DNA of 64,000 nucleotides from Epiperipatus broadwayi. Its lineage: Eukaryota; Onychophora; Udeonychophora; Euonychophora; Peripatidae. The stretch covers positions 1,408,459 to 1,472,458 of the forward strand of contig JAQFVV010012574.1 of assembly GCA_028023455.1 (NCBI GenBank). The letters are read 5' to 3'. The notes under the pieces were generated by a model that saw only the letters and a program-made list of their open reading frames with translations, ran no database searches and was not told the origin of the DNA. Made by a program: the position numbers and the translations under genes. Of the stretch, positions 1-14,309 are shown piece after piece (the first letter of the stretch is position 1; every line of letters starts with the position of its first letter).

Positions 1-30
1 TCTTCAAGAGATGTCAAAAAATAATCAAAC

Positions 31-52
31 TATAATAATAATAATAATAATA

Positions 53-132
<80 letters not shown>
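31..132. repeat. (TAA)n microsatellite at the 5' side of LINE-1
   Basis: About 34 triplets of TAA/AAT with one TAG interruption near position 55. It abuts the 5' end of the LINE that follows, and the same triplet forms that LINE's 3' tail. Long one-residue reading frames across it are low-complexity artefacts and not genes. Confidence 0.97.
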
Positions 133-300
133 CACAAATTGCCTGTATAGAGTCTGAAGCAATATTAAATGAAAGAAAAACTGATAATAAACCCAACAAT
201 GTCTTAAATATGTATCAGCATCCATCTACTGCAATATAAACAAAAATTTAGTATTAAAAATCAATAAAAATCAATACCCTGTTAAAAAATTATTAAAAAC

Positions 301-1005
301 ATGAAGATAAAAATTGGATCTCTCAACATTAGAGGCTTAAATGCCACCAAAAAACTTTTTGATCTCAAAAAATGGTTACATACAACACAACCATACATAC
401 TGGGGCTTTTGGAAACAAAAATATACAGCAGCTTTCAAATTGATCCATCAAAATATTTAGTCAGCCAAGGTTTTTGTGCCTGCTCAAGGCAATCATCATC
501 ACCATCAGGTGGCACAGGCTTAATTATATCCCACAACTGCCCTTTCGATTCTTTTAAAATTATATATATTGACTCTAATCTTATCATATTAACACTCCAT
601 CATAAAAATATCACACTTAACCTAGTATTTGTATATACACCACCAGGCCCTGTCATCATCTCCAGAATAATAGCAACAATAAATTCAATGCTTACAGCAA
701 CACCAAATCCCATAATACTCCTGGGAGATTTCAACATGACTTACCAAACTTTTGTCACCAAATGGATCCATCAAATAACAATCCCACTTATGAGTGCTGA
801 GGGTTTTCTCCCATCAAACTCAATATCTTTTAATAACAATAGATATAAGTCACTTATTGATTTGTGTTTCTACTCACCAATGTTACATCATTATTTTAAT
901 CTTGAACTCTGTCCATCTATAATCTCAGATCATGCTGCTCAGTTCATCACCCTCAACCTAACAAAAATACAGAATACAACAATAGCCCTCCAAAAGACTA
1001 TGTGA
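301..1005 (+). pseudogene. LINE-1 endonuclease domain (exonuclease-endonuclease-phosphatase fold)
   Basis: This N-terminal part of the LINE-1 polyprotein would nick the target DNA to prime reverse transcription. Visible motifs in order are SLNIRGLN near residue 7 (catalytic Asn), LLETK near residue 36 (metal-binding Glu), VYTPPG near residue 111, LLGDFNM near residue 141 (Asp/Asn pair) and SDHA near residue 208 (terminal Asp-His pair). All main catalytic residues of the family are present. The chosen ATG at 301 lies 13 bases before the first motif codon, so little or nothing is missing at the N-terminus. The frame stops at TGA 1003-1005, but the same frame reopens directly afterwards and continues to about 1880, so this TGA is a lesion and not the true end. 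Confidence 0.85.
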
Positions 1006-1880
1006 ATACTTCTTCCAGCACAAACAACTGAATTCTTATATTCAGAAACATATATAATGCTCCAAAAACTTCAAAACATGTCACTCGATCCAGTACAAAA
1101 GTATATAGCATTCACCAATATACTTTCTTTCAACATCAATCATATTACCTGAAACTCAACACCCCCCACCAGATTATTAGCATTGGCAGATGAACTACAT
1201 AAAAGAATAACCATTTCCAGACCAACTACAGATAATCAAACACAAATTAAAAAACTTACAGAAATGTACAACAATACATGCAATACACTAAAGCAATATG
1301 TAGCAAGAAAAAAGAAAAAAATATGCCTTACACAACAACATACTTGGACCAGAGCATACAGATGGTGGGCATTGGGATACCCATCTACAGTCAGAGTGCC
1401 TATGGCACTTGAAATAGATGGCTCTATAACAGCTGGACATAACATGATAAACCCAATATATCAACACTTTAAAAAAAAACTGCAAAAACAGAGAGTGTAC
1501 ATACCAAATGAAGACATATGTGGAGACCCTGAAACAGACACACCAATAACAACAACTGACATTGTATTTCAACTTGCAACAATAACAAACACATGTCACC
1601 CATGACCACAAGAAATTCCCAAATTTGTGTTTAAACATCTTAGTCACTTCACAGCAAAATACCTGTGCAATCTAGCAAATTACATATCCCAAAAAATTTA
1701 CAACATACAAAGTCTATACCCAATTGCAATGATTCCATTTAACAAAAAACCAACAGCAATATCATCTTTATCTAATCTACGACCAATTTCAATGGGACCT
1801 TTAGGAATAAAAATTCTTGAAAGAGTGATAAAGGAAAGGCCAGGGTGCCTTAATGTACAAAACAATTATCGAAGTAGTAA
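1006..1880 (+). pseudogene. LINE-1 linker and N-terminal part of reverse transcriptase
   Basis: This continues the endonuclease in the same frame. It is interrupted by TGA at 1150-1152 and 1603-1605; the residue contexts (IT*NSTPP and HP*PQEIP) would suit Trp. From about 1627 the translation carries an early RT motif, SNLRPISMGPLGIKILERVI, the counterpart of the 'RPISL...YKI..' block of LINE RTs. The frame is lost in an A-rich stretch near 1870-1885, after which the RT continues one base over. The linker between endonuclease and RT has the usual LINE length and composition, with no extra domain recognised. Confidence 0.7.
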
Positions 1881-2170
1881 AAAAAAGAAAGAAATATGCA
1901 CCAATTATAGTTCAACTAGACATTGTGGCAGCTTTTGACTCAGTGCCTATAGCCAAATTATTAGACGTGCTGAAAAAAACAACAACACCTCCATCCCTAC
2001 TATATATAATAGCCAATCTGCTACTCAGCCATGAAATTCACATCACATTGAATGGGAAAAAATCACCAGCCTTCAGACCCAGTCAATCTATCCCACAAGG
2101 ATCCCCCCTAAGTGCCTTGCTCTTTACAATATATATAAATCCTCTATTAATAGAGATACAGAAAAAATAA
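1853..2170 (+). pseudogene. LINE-1 reverse transcriptase, motifs A and B
   Basis: This is the central palm of the reverse transcriptase in the shifted frame. LDIVAAFDSVP is motif A, with the first catalytic Asp, and SIPQGSPLSALLF is motif B. The frame ends at a TAA at 2168-2170 created by a second one-base shift in the A-run around 2158-2166; the previous frame resumes at once with KGIQIPNTA and runs into motif C. The two shifts cancel. Both lie in homopolymer A, so replication slippage or sequencing error are both possible. Confidence 0.8.
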
Positions 2171-3471
2171 AAGGCATTCAAATTCCAAACACTGCTTTAA
2201 ATATATCATGCATAGCCTATATGGACGATGTAACCGTTTTCCTCCCCTCTAAAAAGAACCTCCCCATATTACAAGAGATAATCAAGAATTATACCTCAAA
2301 TTTTAATTTAAAAATTAACACAAATAAAACTGCTGCATGGTCAATATACACAGGCAAGCACTGTACAGAGATGTTTAATGGTAAACCATCTGCTTTCCTT
2401 GGTTTCCCATTCTACCTTGGAACCAATGGAATGAGGCAAAAAATTCAAAATAAATTAAAAAAAGATGCTGAAAAAATCACAGCCTCACTTGAAAAGTCAT
2501 ACCTGTCAATATACACAAAGGTAGCACTATTTAATCAACTTATAAATACAAAAATTACATACTACACACCTATAATCAAATTTGCAAAAACATTCATATC
2601 TAAAATCTCGTCAATCTGTAACAAACTAATATGGAAGAGAAAGACAGTGGCAATCTCTTTAAAAAATCTGAGCAGACCACCACATAGCAATGGACTTGGA
2701 CTCCATACAATCAATGTTTTTTACACACAGAAATCCGTAAATCTAATAACAGTAACCATAAAAAGATTTCCAGACCTGGAGGGTGTAATCAATATAATAC
2801 CCACAGACAGACCACCCCCTTCATATGGATATCTATCCACACTGATTGAAGAACTCAAGCCAATATACAACAAAATATCACTCAATAATGACAACAAGTA
2901 TATATACTGGGACATTTATAATATACTATATCCAAACCAGACACCTAATCCATATCCATCAGTTCTTGGAATAGACAACAGGCAACTACTGCAACAATTC
3001 AGAAAATGGTCATTAGAACAAAAATTATTTGATTTTCTACTTAAGCTTAATCTCAATGCTCTACCCACAACCCATTTCCTTAGATTTCGTAGATTCTATA
3101 CAAATATAGACCCCATGTGTGAGCTATGTCATAGAGAAGAAGAGACACAAGATCATTTTCTTCATTCCTGCAGTGCCCTAGAAATAATACGTCACACAAT
3201 GTTTACCACATACAGAAAGGCTATCATTTCAATTGATGAAATAATAAATATGTTTAAAAAAGGCAACAATCCTGCTATTCGTGCAGCAACATACAGCCTT
3301 TATGCCTACTGGTGTACCAGGTGCACTTTTGCACTTGCCAATAACCCTCAACGCCACCCAGCAACATATTCAATAAAACTAGAACTGTTAAGAAAAAGAG
3401 ACAGCATCCTAGCTCAACCAGATGTATTTGCAGCCACATGGTCACACTTGAAACAAAGATCCAGTCTATGA
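2161..3471 (+). pseudogene. LINE-1 reverse transcriptase motif C, thumb and C-terminal Cys-His motif
   Basis: The frame carries AYMDDVTVF, the catalytic Asp-Asp of RT motif C. The YMDD form is unusual for a LINE, where FADD is common. Next comes LGFPFYLG (motif D/E region), a long thumb, and near the C-terminus CELCHREEETQDHFLHSC, a Cys-Cys-His-Cys motif of the type found at the end of many LINE ORF2 proteins and thought to bind nucleic acid. The end reads PAIRAATYSLYAYWCTRC and then FAATWSHLKQRSSL before TGA 3469-3471. The terminator is supported by the second copy at 58.9 kb, where the aligned position is TAA. Confidence 0.85.
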
Positions 3472-3700
3472 AATATAAAGGCCAATAAGATAGATGATGA
3501 CATTTTTAACATCAGCATTTTTTCCAACTTTAAAAAAAATGCAAGCATAAACTGAAATAAATAGAAGACCAAATTTAAAAACAAGAAGAAAAAAAAGTAT
3601 GCAGAAAAGATAAAGACTTATATACTGAAAGTTGTAATTTGTTTTTCATTTGTAAAAAATCAATATATTACTAGATGTGACTCTGTAACTTTTTAGACTC

Positions 3701-3706
3701 AATAAA
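3701..3706 (+). promoter_or_regulatory. Polyadenylation-type AATAAA of LINE-1
   Basis: CAATAAAGTTT sits just before the (TAA)n tail. The same string occurs before the tail of the other copy (AATAAA at 59441-59446), so it belongs to the element's 3' UTR and is not a chance hexamer in AT-rich DNA. Confidence 0.55.
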
Positions 3707-3715
3707 GTTTTGCTT

Positions 3716-4036
<321 letters not shown>

Positions 4037-4038
<2 letters not shown>

Positions 4039-4616
4039 TTCAAGCACAAGTGCGTGTGCGGCGCAACTGCTCCCAAAAGCTGTTAATACAAATACAAATA
4101 GCTAACTAAAAATATTAAAACAGCTGAGCGCTTTCAAAGGATCTTGCCTTCATAATCATAGCTTGCTTACGTTTAAATTTATGCAAATATGCTAATTCCA
4201 TCTTTTTGATAGAGAAAAACACGTGTCCTTCCTGTTTATGGCATCGCTGTCGTGAGAGATAAATAAAGCCTCTTTGATCTTTCTTTTGAGGTCATGTCTC
4301 TCTCTACATACCATGAGTGCATTCCAGACAATCCTACCATCGTATGTAGAGAGATACATGACCTCAAAAGAAAGATCAAAGAGGCTTTATTTATCTCTCA
4401 CGACAGCGATGCCATAAACAGGAAGGACACGTGTTTTTCTCTATCAAAAAGATGGAATTAGCATATTTGCATAAATTTAAACATAAGCAAGCTATGATTA
4501 TGAAGGCAAGATCCTTTGAAAGCGCTCAGCTGTTTTAATATTTTTAGTTAGCTATTTGTATTTGTATTAACAGCTTTTGGGAGCAGTTGCACCGCACACG
4601 CACTTGTGCTTGAATA
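4037..4616. repeat. Palindrome 1: fold-back of a Penelope-type GIY-YIG 3' fragment
   Basis: The left arm (4037-4311) and right arm (4342-4616) are each 275 bp and pair with three mismatches (about 99%) around a 30 bp loop (4312-4341). Reading outward from the loop, each arm begins inside a coding frame: VCREIHDLKRKIKEALFI, then a stretch ending FSLSKRWN. This matches the frame in the right arm of the palindrome at 56-57 kb (KVKEALLI...AINWKK...FSLSKKW) and fits the end of Penelope-like GIY-YIG domains (a 'KEAL.I ... IN ... LS..W' pattern). Shared 3' sequence such as TTTGCATAAATTTAAA follows in both. Two of the three arm mismatches are CpG transitions. (TAA)n adjoins the left end directly and lies 31 bp past the right end. 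Confidence 0.9.
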
Positions 4617-4647
4617 CATACATTTCCCAAAAGTAAAATTATTTAAC

Positions 4648-4970
<323 letters not shown>

Positions 4971-7079
4971 TGATTAATACTTATATACAGTAATAATTTT
5001 AATAATGTGCTGATTAATAAAAGTATTGGGTTTACAAAAATAAAAACATCACATCAGAGTTTGATTTTTTTAATATTCTGATTAAAATATTATCCTGGTT
5101 TGTTTAATATTTATTTATTTTTTTACAAAAAGAAACATATTATGCATCATCATTTATATACAAATATTTAACAAATCATAGTAAAAGATGCAATATATTT
5201 AATATTATAATTTAGAACTGTATTTAAAGAAGGTTGGAAATTAGAATATATTGCTGCATGATTTTGAAAATATTTTTGATTGATTGATGTAAATTATTTT
5301 AAAGAACATTTTGAAAAGAAATGTCTAGATCAGATGAAATATGGAGCAGAAGCAGGTTGTATGATAAGTTTTGCACATATATAAATCAAACTACTATAGA
5401 CAAAATACTCCCTCTCACAAATAGTTATTAATGATGATAATGATGGCATTTAATTGATCTTTCTTAATATTTGTGTAAATAGTATGCTCAATGAGAAGAT
5501 TATGTTATTATCAGGACAGACGGGTTTACAGAATTACATCTTCTGGCTGCTGTAAGAGAAATTGTAGATTGCAAGTAAAATGTTAAGGATTAACCCTATT
5601 TGTAAAAGTGTAAGATAAATATTGCGAGTTTTCCACTCAAAGGCAAATTGAGGTTTTTAAATGTTAAGCCATTATGACAAAGAGATACTCTTCAAATATT
5701 ACTTCTGGCTGGTAGTTTTTCAGTGTTTGTTGTTTCTTTAACACAATTTATTTTAACATCTCAATATTAAAGCTACAACATGAATTTTAATATATCATTT
5801 GCATCATTTAGGATGCAATGTTACAGCTTGTGATTGAGAAATTAAAACCAGATTAAAATTTAAAAAGCAGTAAAAAGTCATAAATATGAAAATTGCTATG
5901 ATTAATTCCATTTTTAGTAAATGAAGGGAGGATTGTTATTGTGTTTTTGTTTTTGGGGAAAGTATAAATAATTTCGAATTTGAAAAGAGCATTATAGATT
6001 TTGTTTGAAATGTATCTTTTATATATAAATTAGCAGATATTTAGTTGATTGTAAATATAAAATGCGAATTTGGAACGTTATAAATAAAATATATAATGTG
6101 GGTAGATAGACTGGAAGATAAATATTTATTGAAAAATGAAATAAATGAAATAGAATTAGATTGGATAGGTTGTGGAATTTTCAGTGGAAAAATATAAAAA
6201 GTGTTTTGGAGAAAACATATGTAAATAAAAAAATAATGAATGAAAAAAATTATTAAAGGATCATAAAATCATTATTATGTGAGAGTATTTTAAAATTTAA
6301 ATAACAAAAAAGGAACTTAGAGAAATTGGTATATCTAAATGCAGATAATATTGATGAAGTATTTTTTTTTCTAATTTTAAGAAATTTCTGACATGATGGG
6401 GAAAAAACAAACTTGTCATTTACTTTCTATTCTAATTTATTTACAAGTTGAAAGATATTTTATTGCATATGTAAGTACTTATATAGTCAAAAATAATGTA
6501 TAATGTTTATTATTAAAAATATATTTCTATTTTTATTTATTTTTTTTAAAAATAGAAATATTTATACATTTTTATTTTAACTGATTTAGAAGGGGGTAGA
6601 TAATTAAAAAATAATTTTTTTTAAAAAAAAAAGGGAAAAGGAAACAAACTTTTACCTCCCCCTGGAAAAAAAAATTAATTGGAATTTTGCAGATGAAAAC
6701 TGCCTATTTGTAGTAATATTTCCTGCTTTGGGAAACATGAAGAAGGAAAGTTCTTTTTTATTATTATTATTTAAAAAAACATAATTAGTTAAAAAGAAAT
6801 TAAAATAGAAATAAAAAAATTAAATGTTTTTATTTATTTGTTTTTTTTTTTTGTATAAGCCGCATCAAGAAAATATATATATAATTACATTGTAAATACG
6901 AAATATAAAAACTTTTATCAGAAAACAGTTGGACGATATTTCAATCCTAAAAATAATAACTTGTTTTATGGAGCTTATAATGTAATAATTTCTTTTTGTT
7001 TTCATTCATTACCTAATTACCTTATCTGCTTAGACTAATAACGTAAAATACATTTAAAAATGCTATTTCTTTTTAATTC
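4971..7079. other. AT-rich DNA, no gene recognised
   Basis: I see no coding signal on either strand. A short hairpin near 6515-6565 pairs AATATATTTCTATTTTT with its complement. Homopolymer A and T runs are frequent. Confidence 0.6.
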
Positions 7080-7486
<407 letters not shown>

Positions 7487-10400
7487 AATAAAAAAGTAAC
7501 TGCATTGTCTATTGCTCAGGAAATCACATGATGATCAAAGATCATAGTAATAGTTTAAATCTAACACAACTTGGTGTTTTTCTTCTAATTTTCTCAGCTG
7601 GGATTCAATCCAGAAATTTTTACTGCTTATATACGTCACTTTATAACAATTATTAAGTAGTGTAACAATTCTGAAAGCATCAGATTACTGTTAGATCTAG
7701 TGTTTTCTGTCTTAGGTTTTTTTCTCAACTAATGGTAGAGGTATTACTAAAGAAGAACTTGCAGTTAGTTTAGCACTTTAATTCCAATTCAAAAAATAAT
7801 CATATTGACATTTTTTGCAATTAGAAATTGCATTAGGAGTACCTACTTTCACAACCTATTCTAATTATTATTTATTTATTGACTTAATAATTTCTTGCAA
7901 GATAGCTAGCATCCACAATCATTAAAAAAATAGTCTATAGGGATTTCAAGGAAGCTACAGATCAACTCATAGCTTCAATAAGTCTTAAATTCTGTTATAA
8001 GCAATGAGTTAGACAGTCATTATAATATGTTAAATCATAATATGTACAGATATTGTTAAGTTTTATTTCTAAAGTGGACAAAATACCATGTATAGATGAG
8101 ACCCAAGTAATGTTTTTTAAAAAATTCAATCAATCTATTATTCTTCATATAAGATTGTTTAAAGCTTTAGATAAATCTAAATTAGTAGAATTTTTTTTTT
8201 CAGGATTAGATTACTTTTCCTAAGTAAAAGCAGTCTGATCTGAAGATAAATTGGTAAGAGATCATAATAAATGAGATTAATTAGAATGACTTATTTTATT
8301 CTATGTACAATTATTTTTCACCGCATATATTTTGTTTTAACAATCCATTTACTAAATCCTTTTCTAGAATCAATTTTCTATCTAATGACAGATTTTTACT
8401 TTTCTGTTTTTTTTTTTTTTTTTTTGGTTTATCATCCTTAGATAATTTATATTTTTTATTACTGGGATAGACTTTTTTAAAAACAAACAAACCATGAAAT
8501 CAATTTTTGCACCAATTAAATTTTGAATTAATTATGTCTTTTACTTAATGGTTTAAACGTTCCTCTAAAATATTTTAAATATTACATACTTCTGATATGA
8601 TCATTAACTCACAGGGTTATTAAAATACATATTTAACTGTCCTTCCTTGTGAATATAAAAAAGGACAATTTCAAGAGCTCATGCAAACATCTTTATAGAT
8701 CAGATATTCGCTCTCCTACTTACCATTGTCTAAATTTATCATTCATATAACATGGATCATGGATGGGAATTGGTTCACTTTTGTCCATTTTATAAATTGA
8801 TATTATGAAGAATTGCATAATTAGCATTCAGAAATTCATTTCTCCAAAATATTGCATATTATTTGGTACTACTTATCTTGAATGTTAATATTTAGGATGT
8901 GATCATTAATTCACAAAGTTATTTTGGAATAAATATTTGTCTTGGTGAGTTGGGTGAGCTTAATTGGCCTACTTGTGTGTTAACAGTAGGTAGACCAAGT
9001 ATTCAGGTTTACCTCTTGCCCAGAATAATACTATCTTATATTTATTTATAATCATGTAATTCTTCTTTCTGTTTGTAATTCTAGCTTTCCTTTTAATTTA
9101 CCATGTATACATAATTGTCACTGTAAACATTGTACTTGTTTAATAAATATTTGGAAAAAAAAATATCTAATTGGTTTGCCTGTGAAGTAAGTTTGGGTTA
9201 ACTTGAGTGAGGCTAAGCAAACATTTCAATAAATTGGATATTTGCATGAACTATGGACAAATATGACCTCATTTTTTCTGCTTTGCAGATTGTTTTATAC
9301 TAAAAGATATTGCATTTAATATAGCTATCACCTGGACTGGATGATCATCTCTCCAAAAATATCAATAGCTCATGATACCTTTTCATATAGCAGTTTATCA
9401 TCTGATATGTTATAGATAAGTATGTGTTAAGATAGTCAACTAGTGCGTGCTAATTATATATCTTATAATAATATTTTGAATATTTAAGAGTGTAGATGAG
9501 TACTTTTTTCCAAACAGGCATATGAAGCAGTAGTAAAAAAAAGTACTGAAGATATATATAAAGGGTGATGGATATGAGCTACAAAAAGGCTATAACCACT
9601 CTCACATTTTCAATGATCAATCTAACTGGACAAACTAAATTGTAATCAATGAAAAATGTGCAGATGTATAGGCTAAAATATCTTGTGATATAGCTAAACT
9701 CAATGGGTTTACACCTTAAATGTCATATGCTACAATAAGAAGATATGCAGTGGAAGCATTTATAATAAAATATTGTGTAAATATGAAGCAGTATTATTAA
9801 TAACTCAAGAGAAAGAGAAATTTCAACTCACTCTAGCATGCATAAAAGACTCTTAATATTATGAGCTGGAGATTACATTTAAATTTCTTTCTTCTACAAA
9901 TATCTACAACTACGTTTTTTTATATCCATCTTCTAAAGATCTTCTAAGCATCTCATTTTTATGATCAGATAAAACATTATTTAATTCTATAAAATTGTAA
10001 ATATTCTTTGTAAATCTATGCCAATTAAGATCCATCTTTTGGATGTAATTTATTCAGCATCAAAATAAATTTAAATAATATGGTTTATGAAACAAATCAG
10101 GCTATCTCATGATAATATGATCTCATTCAATCATAAATAAATTCCTTTGACTTTTCAGATTTATTCAATGTTGAATGAAATACCAGTTAATAAAATAAAT
10201 AAAATATACTATTCCCCTAAGATAATGTGTGATTACAATTATGATACTAACAATATTATTGCTCACTTAAATAAAATAAAACATGATCTCTTGGGTAAGG
10301 GATTTAATAGCCATTCTAAATATCCTAGAATAGATCTACTTAAACATTTTTTATCTATAAACTAGGTCCTTGTAAATGATCTTCAAATATAAAACTGATT

Positions 10401-13400
10401 TAAAAATAAACATGTGCAGTGATTTGAATAAGCAAATCAAATTAGTTAATGTGGTCCAAAGTAGTAAATCAAATTATAATTCTTTATTAAGCAAAATACA
10501 TCTTTCATAGATCTTTTACTAATGCTTAAATAATTCAATAATGTGACTCTTATTAGTTTCAATACTATGCACTCTTTTAGCAACACACTTAAAATAATTT
10601 ATAGCATTTTATAACCATTTACATTTTTTATCAATATATGGAATGATTTCTTGTTGATAAATGAAATGATGTAAATAAATGACTATGAGAAATTTCTTAA
10701 ATAACAAAAACAAATATTTATTCTACAAGAAAACAAATACAAAATTATGAATATTCAATATTTGAGACTACAAAGCCAAAGGCTTTTACAACATTACTTC
10801 CTCAAAATTATAACAGAAGAATTTTTTTAAAAAATTACATTGCTTTATAAAAATAAATTCAATTGGATTAAATAAAAATAATCCAGATTAAAATAAACTT
10901 TTTATTGTTTAATTATCAAAATTTTCTTTTATCAATGCATTCCCACAATGATCATAACCTTCATGTAAATAGTAGCCTTTCATGAATATTTAATATACTC
11001 AGTAATGATATTAGTTTACCAATCCACTTTTCCACTGATGAAAGTGATAAAACAGATATATTGTCTATTAATGCCTAAACACACTTTTAACATTTTTTAA
11101 TTAATTATTTATCATATTTTGTCATCATTATTAGCAAAGCTCAAATATAAGACTTACAAATCTACAATGGATTTATTCACGTCTAAATCAACCAAGAATG
11201 CTATAGAGGCACTATAAAATTCCCTAGTATCTTAATAAAAACCACTAAAATGCCAGGTAAAACCATGGTAAAATACTAAACATGTATTACTAAACATATT
11301 ACAAACCATGAACAAAATACCTTTTTAAATAATTAAGTAAGGCAAAATAAAAAATATGATAGCATATTTCATAAAAATGCACCCACTTTTGAGGGCTAAT
11401 AAAGGATCTAGCACATCAGAGACAAAAATATTAAATAGGAATTGCTTTAAAATAGAGAGGGCCTAATCTATCTCCAAAATATATGCTATGAACATACAAA
11501 TACTATCAAGACAATAATAAGAGATACTAATGCAACTATCTCTTAAAATAGATAATAGCAAGACAATGAAAGACTAAAGCTCTATCTCTTGTAAAATTAA
11601 GCCAGCTAAGTGATAAGAGAGATCAATGTAGCTATCTCTAAACTTACTGACATAAAGAAACATTCCTAAATAGTGAGAAAATAAATCTAACAAAATACTA
11701 TAGCTAATAAATGTGCAATATGATAAATAATAACAGCTAATTCCAAATATGGCTCCATTAACATTAAGCAATAAACAATAATAAAATAAATAATACAAAC
11801 ATACATCTACTAATTCAGCTTACATGATAACAATATATCTTTATAAATAAATAAGTCATTCATACTATTTTAAACTATGCAAATATGATAAATTACTATT
11901 CTGAGAATTTTAAGTTAAAATATTTCAAAATACAGCCTATAATATGCATTTCATATAAAATATGGTATGCAAACATCATAAAAAAATTAATTTAACATTT
12001 TCCAGTAACTTAAATAAATTAATAAAGTCTTGTGGACAGTAAATATATTCATCACAAAATGCAATATGATTAATATATAAATTTAAAAGATAAAATACTT
12101 TCTGGATCCATTGATTTAATAATGATAAATATTTATTAATTTGCAATAAATATATCCTTAACATTTAAATTCAGGTTTTCTAAAAATTAATCCATCAAAA
12201 AAAAAATCTTAATTATTTTGCATAAGAATTTTTTTTAAAATCATATTTAGCAAAAATCGCAAAGTATTTAGCAGGAGAAAAATACTTATTTTTAAATGTC
12301 GTGTTTATAACCACAGTGGTTGCCATAGTAATGCTTGGGGAGATAAAAATAACTTGCAGGTTTTAAAATATCAATTCCCCATAATATTATTTTTCAGGAA
12401 TATTTTATATGTCCATTTTATAATGTGAATAATTTTAATTCTGTATAATAATTATTAAATGTAAGTTGATTATTTTATTACCTCTGTCTTAAAAAAATAA
12501 TTTATTTTCTTTAGGGGGGGCAAACAAAACAGTCATAATAAGTAAATTATTTTGTGCTGTTTTTCAGATAATTATATAATGTCTTTTATTAGAATACAGC
12601 ACAAATACATTTCATTGAAGTATAAGATTATTATTTTAAATCTTTCTTTGTAATCTTAAATAATATTTTTTAAAAATATCTGATAAACATGCATTTGTTA
12701 TATCAAATAGAGTTCTTATTCTGAATTAAAAGTTTTTACTCAAGATAAATAAATTCTGTACAATATTTAACATGAAATGAGTGTTTTAAATAAAATATCA
12801 GGAAATTATTAATACTTGTAGTTTCATTATTGTTGCTAAGAAATTTAAATACATTTTGGCAAATTTAAGATTAAAACAGATGTTTTTATATGTCTTGAAA
12901 TTGACAATAGTTCTTGCATCTTTATAATGACAATAATAATTTTTGAAGTTCTCTAACACAGAAAATGTAAAAGATAACAATTTAAACATTGTAACAATTA
13001 AATATGATTACCACTAACTCTGGAAGATATGAAGATTTCAGTCCCCTTGATGTTTTAATTCAGATAAGTGTGTCAAGATAGTTTTTAAATTACCCTATAA
13101 TACTTATGGTAGAAAAATAATAAAGTTTAAATAAAATTACACTTTTAAATTTTTAGTTGGAGTTTTTAAAATTCAACTTTTACAAACAAAAATAAAATTA
13201 AAACTGATTGAGTATCCAGAACAGTTGACAATCTTACCTATTTATACTATTAGTTATGTAACCATTTTGCAAGACTTGTAATTACCACTTTAAACTACAA
13301 TCTCTTCTCTGATTAGTTCAGATTCTTGTCTTATTTATAATTAGGGAAGGTTGTCAAGTAAAAATCTCCCAAATTAATATTCAATTATTAAAATAAATAA

Positions 13401-14309
13401 ATCTTTCATATAGACAATTGGGAAAAAATGATTAAAAAACAGTATCTGGTTGCAAATAAAATAATTATATAAAATTACAAGCATCAGGATAAAATATAAA
13501 TATTATACAACTGAAATTTACATTATTTAAATTAAACAAATAATACAAATAATATTTAATACATTTATTTAGTATTGTTTTAATATAGACAAGTCTCATA
13601 ATATAATAGTTAAATTGTTCTTTAAAATTAGCCATTGAATAATATTTTAAAAATAAATAATACTAAAATTTAAAACTTTTATTTATTCATTTATTCAGAT
13701 ATTCAACCAACTATTACTTTAAAATTCTACCTTTAATTATTAATTGTATTGAACTCTTTGTAGGTAAATGAGCTTAAAATATTTAACTAAAATATTATGT
13801 GTTGAAATTAAAATAAATTTAAATATTATAGTTTTAATTTAAGTATCAGAAAACCAAATATAAGGTTGGAATCTGGTTTCTTAACCTTAAAATTAATATA
13901 AGCTTTTTGAAATATTTTAACATTTAAATTATGCTTAAATTAGCATTACTGACAAAAAATTTCATTATTTATCATCTAAATTACCATCTATTTAAATATT
14001 TAAAGACATTAGTATCATAAACACTTATTTAAGCTTAAAATTATTACAATTTAAGCTGTGTAAATTTTATTTCATCGCTGTATAATCTATAAAATACAGA
14101 TATAGTAACTTTTCTATGCAAAAATTATGGCATTATGAAGTACTAATAAAAAATCCATTCATGACAGAATTGAATTACATAATATATATTTTTATATGTC
14201 TTGGCAACAAAATTTTACATAATATTTAGCTTCTGCCAAAACTAAAGGTTATATATATATATACATGCGTGTGTGTGTGCATAGAGAGATATACAATATT
14301 AACTCCCTT
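7487..14309. other. AT-rich DNA, no gene recognised
   Basis: Nearly 7 kb with only short frames, the longest open stretch being 72 codons (10147-10365) with no family signature. A weak similarity links 8590-8640 and 8890-8940 (GATCATTAA followed by TCACA and GTTATT), which may be remnants of a duplicated repeat. Nothing else is supportable. Confidence 0.5.

Noticed and set aside
301-3471. TGA read as Trp in an alternative genetic code
   Set aside because: TGG is used for Trp in the same frame, the natural terminator at 3469 is TGA and the homologous copy has TAA there. Mutation decay is simpler.
4160-4200. ATGCAAAT octamer-like motif in palindrome 1
   Set aside because: It is part of the element's 3' sequence (TTTGCATAAATTTAAA, also in palindrome 3). 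A regulatory role is not supported.
10147-10365. 72-codon open frame
   Set aside because: Length is expected by chance in DNA of this size, composition follows the background, and no motif was recognised.
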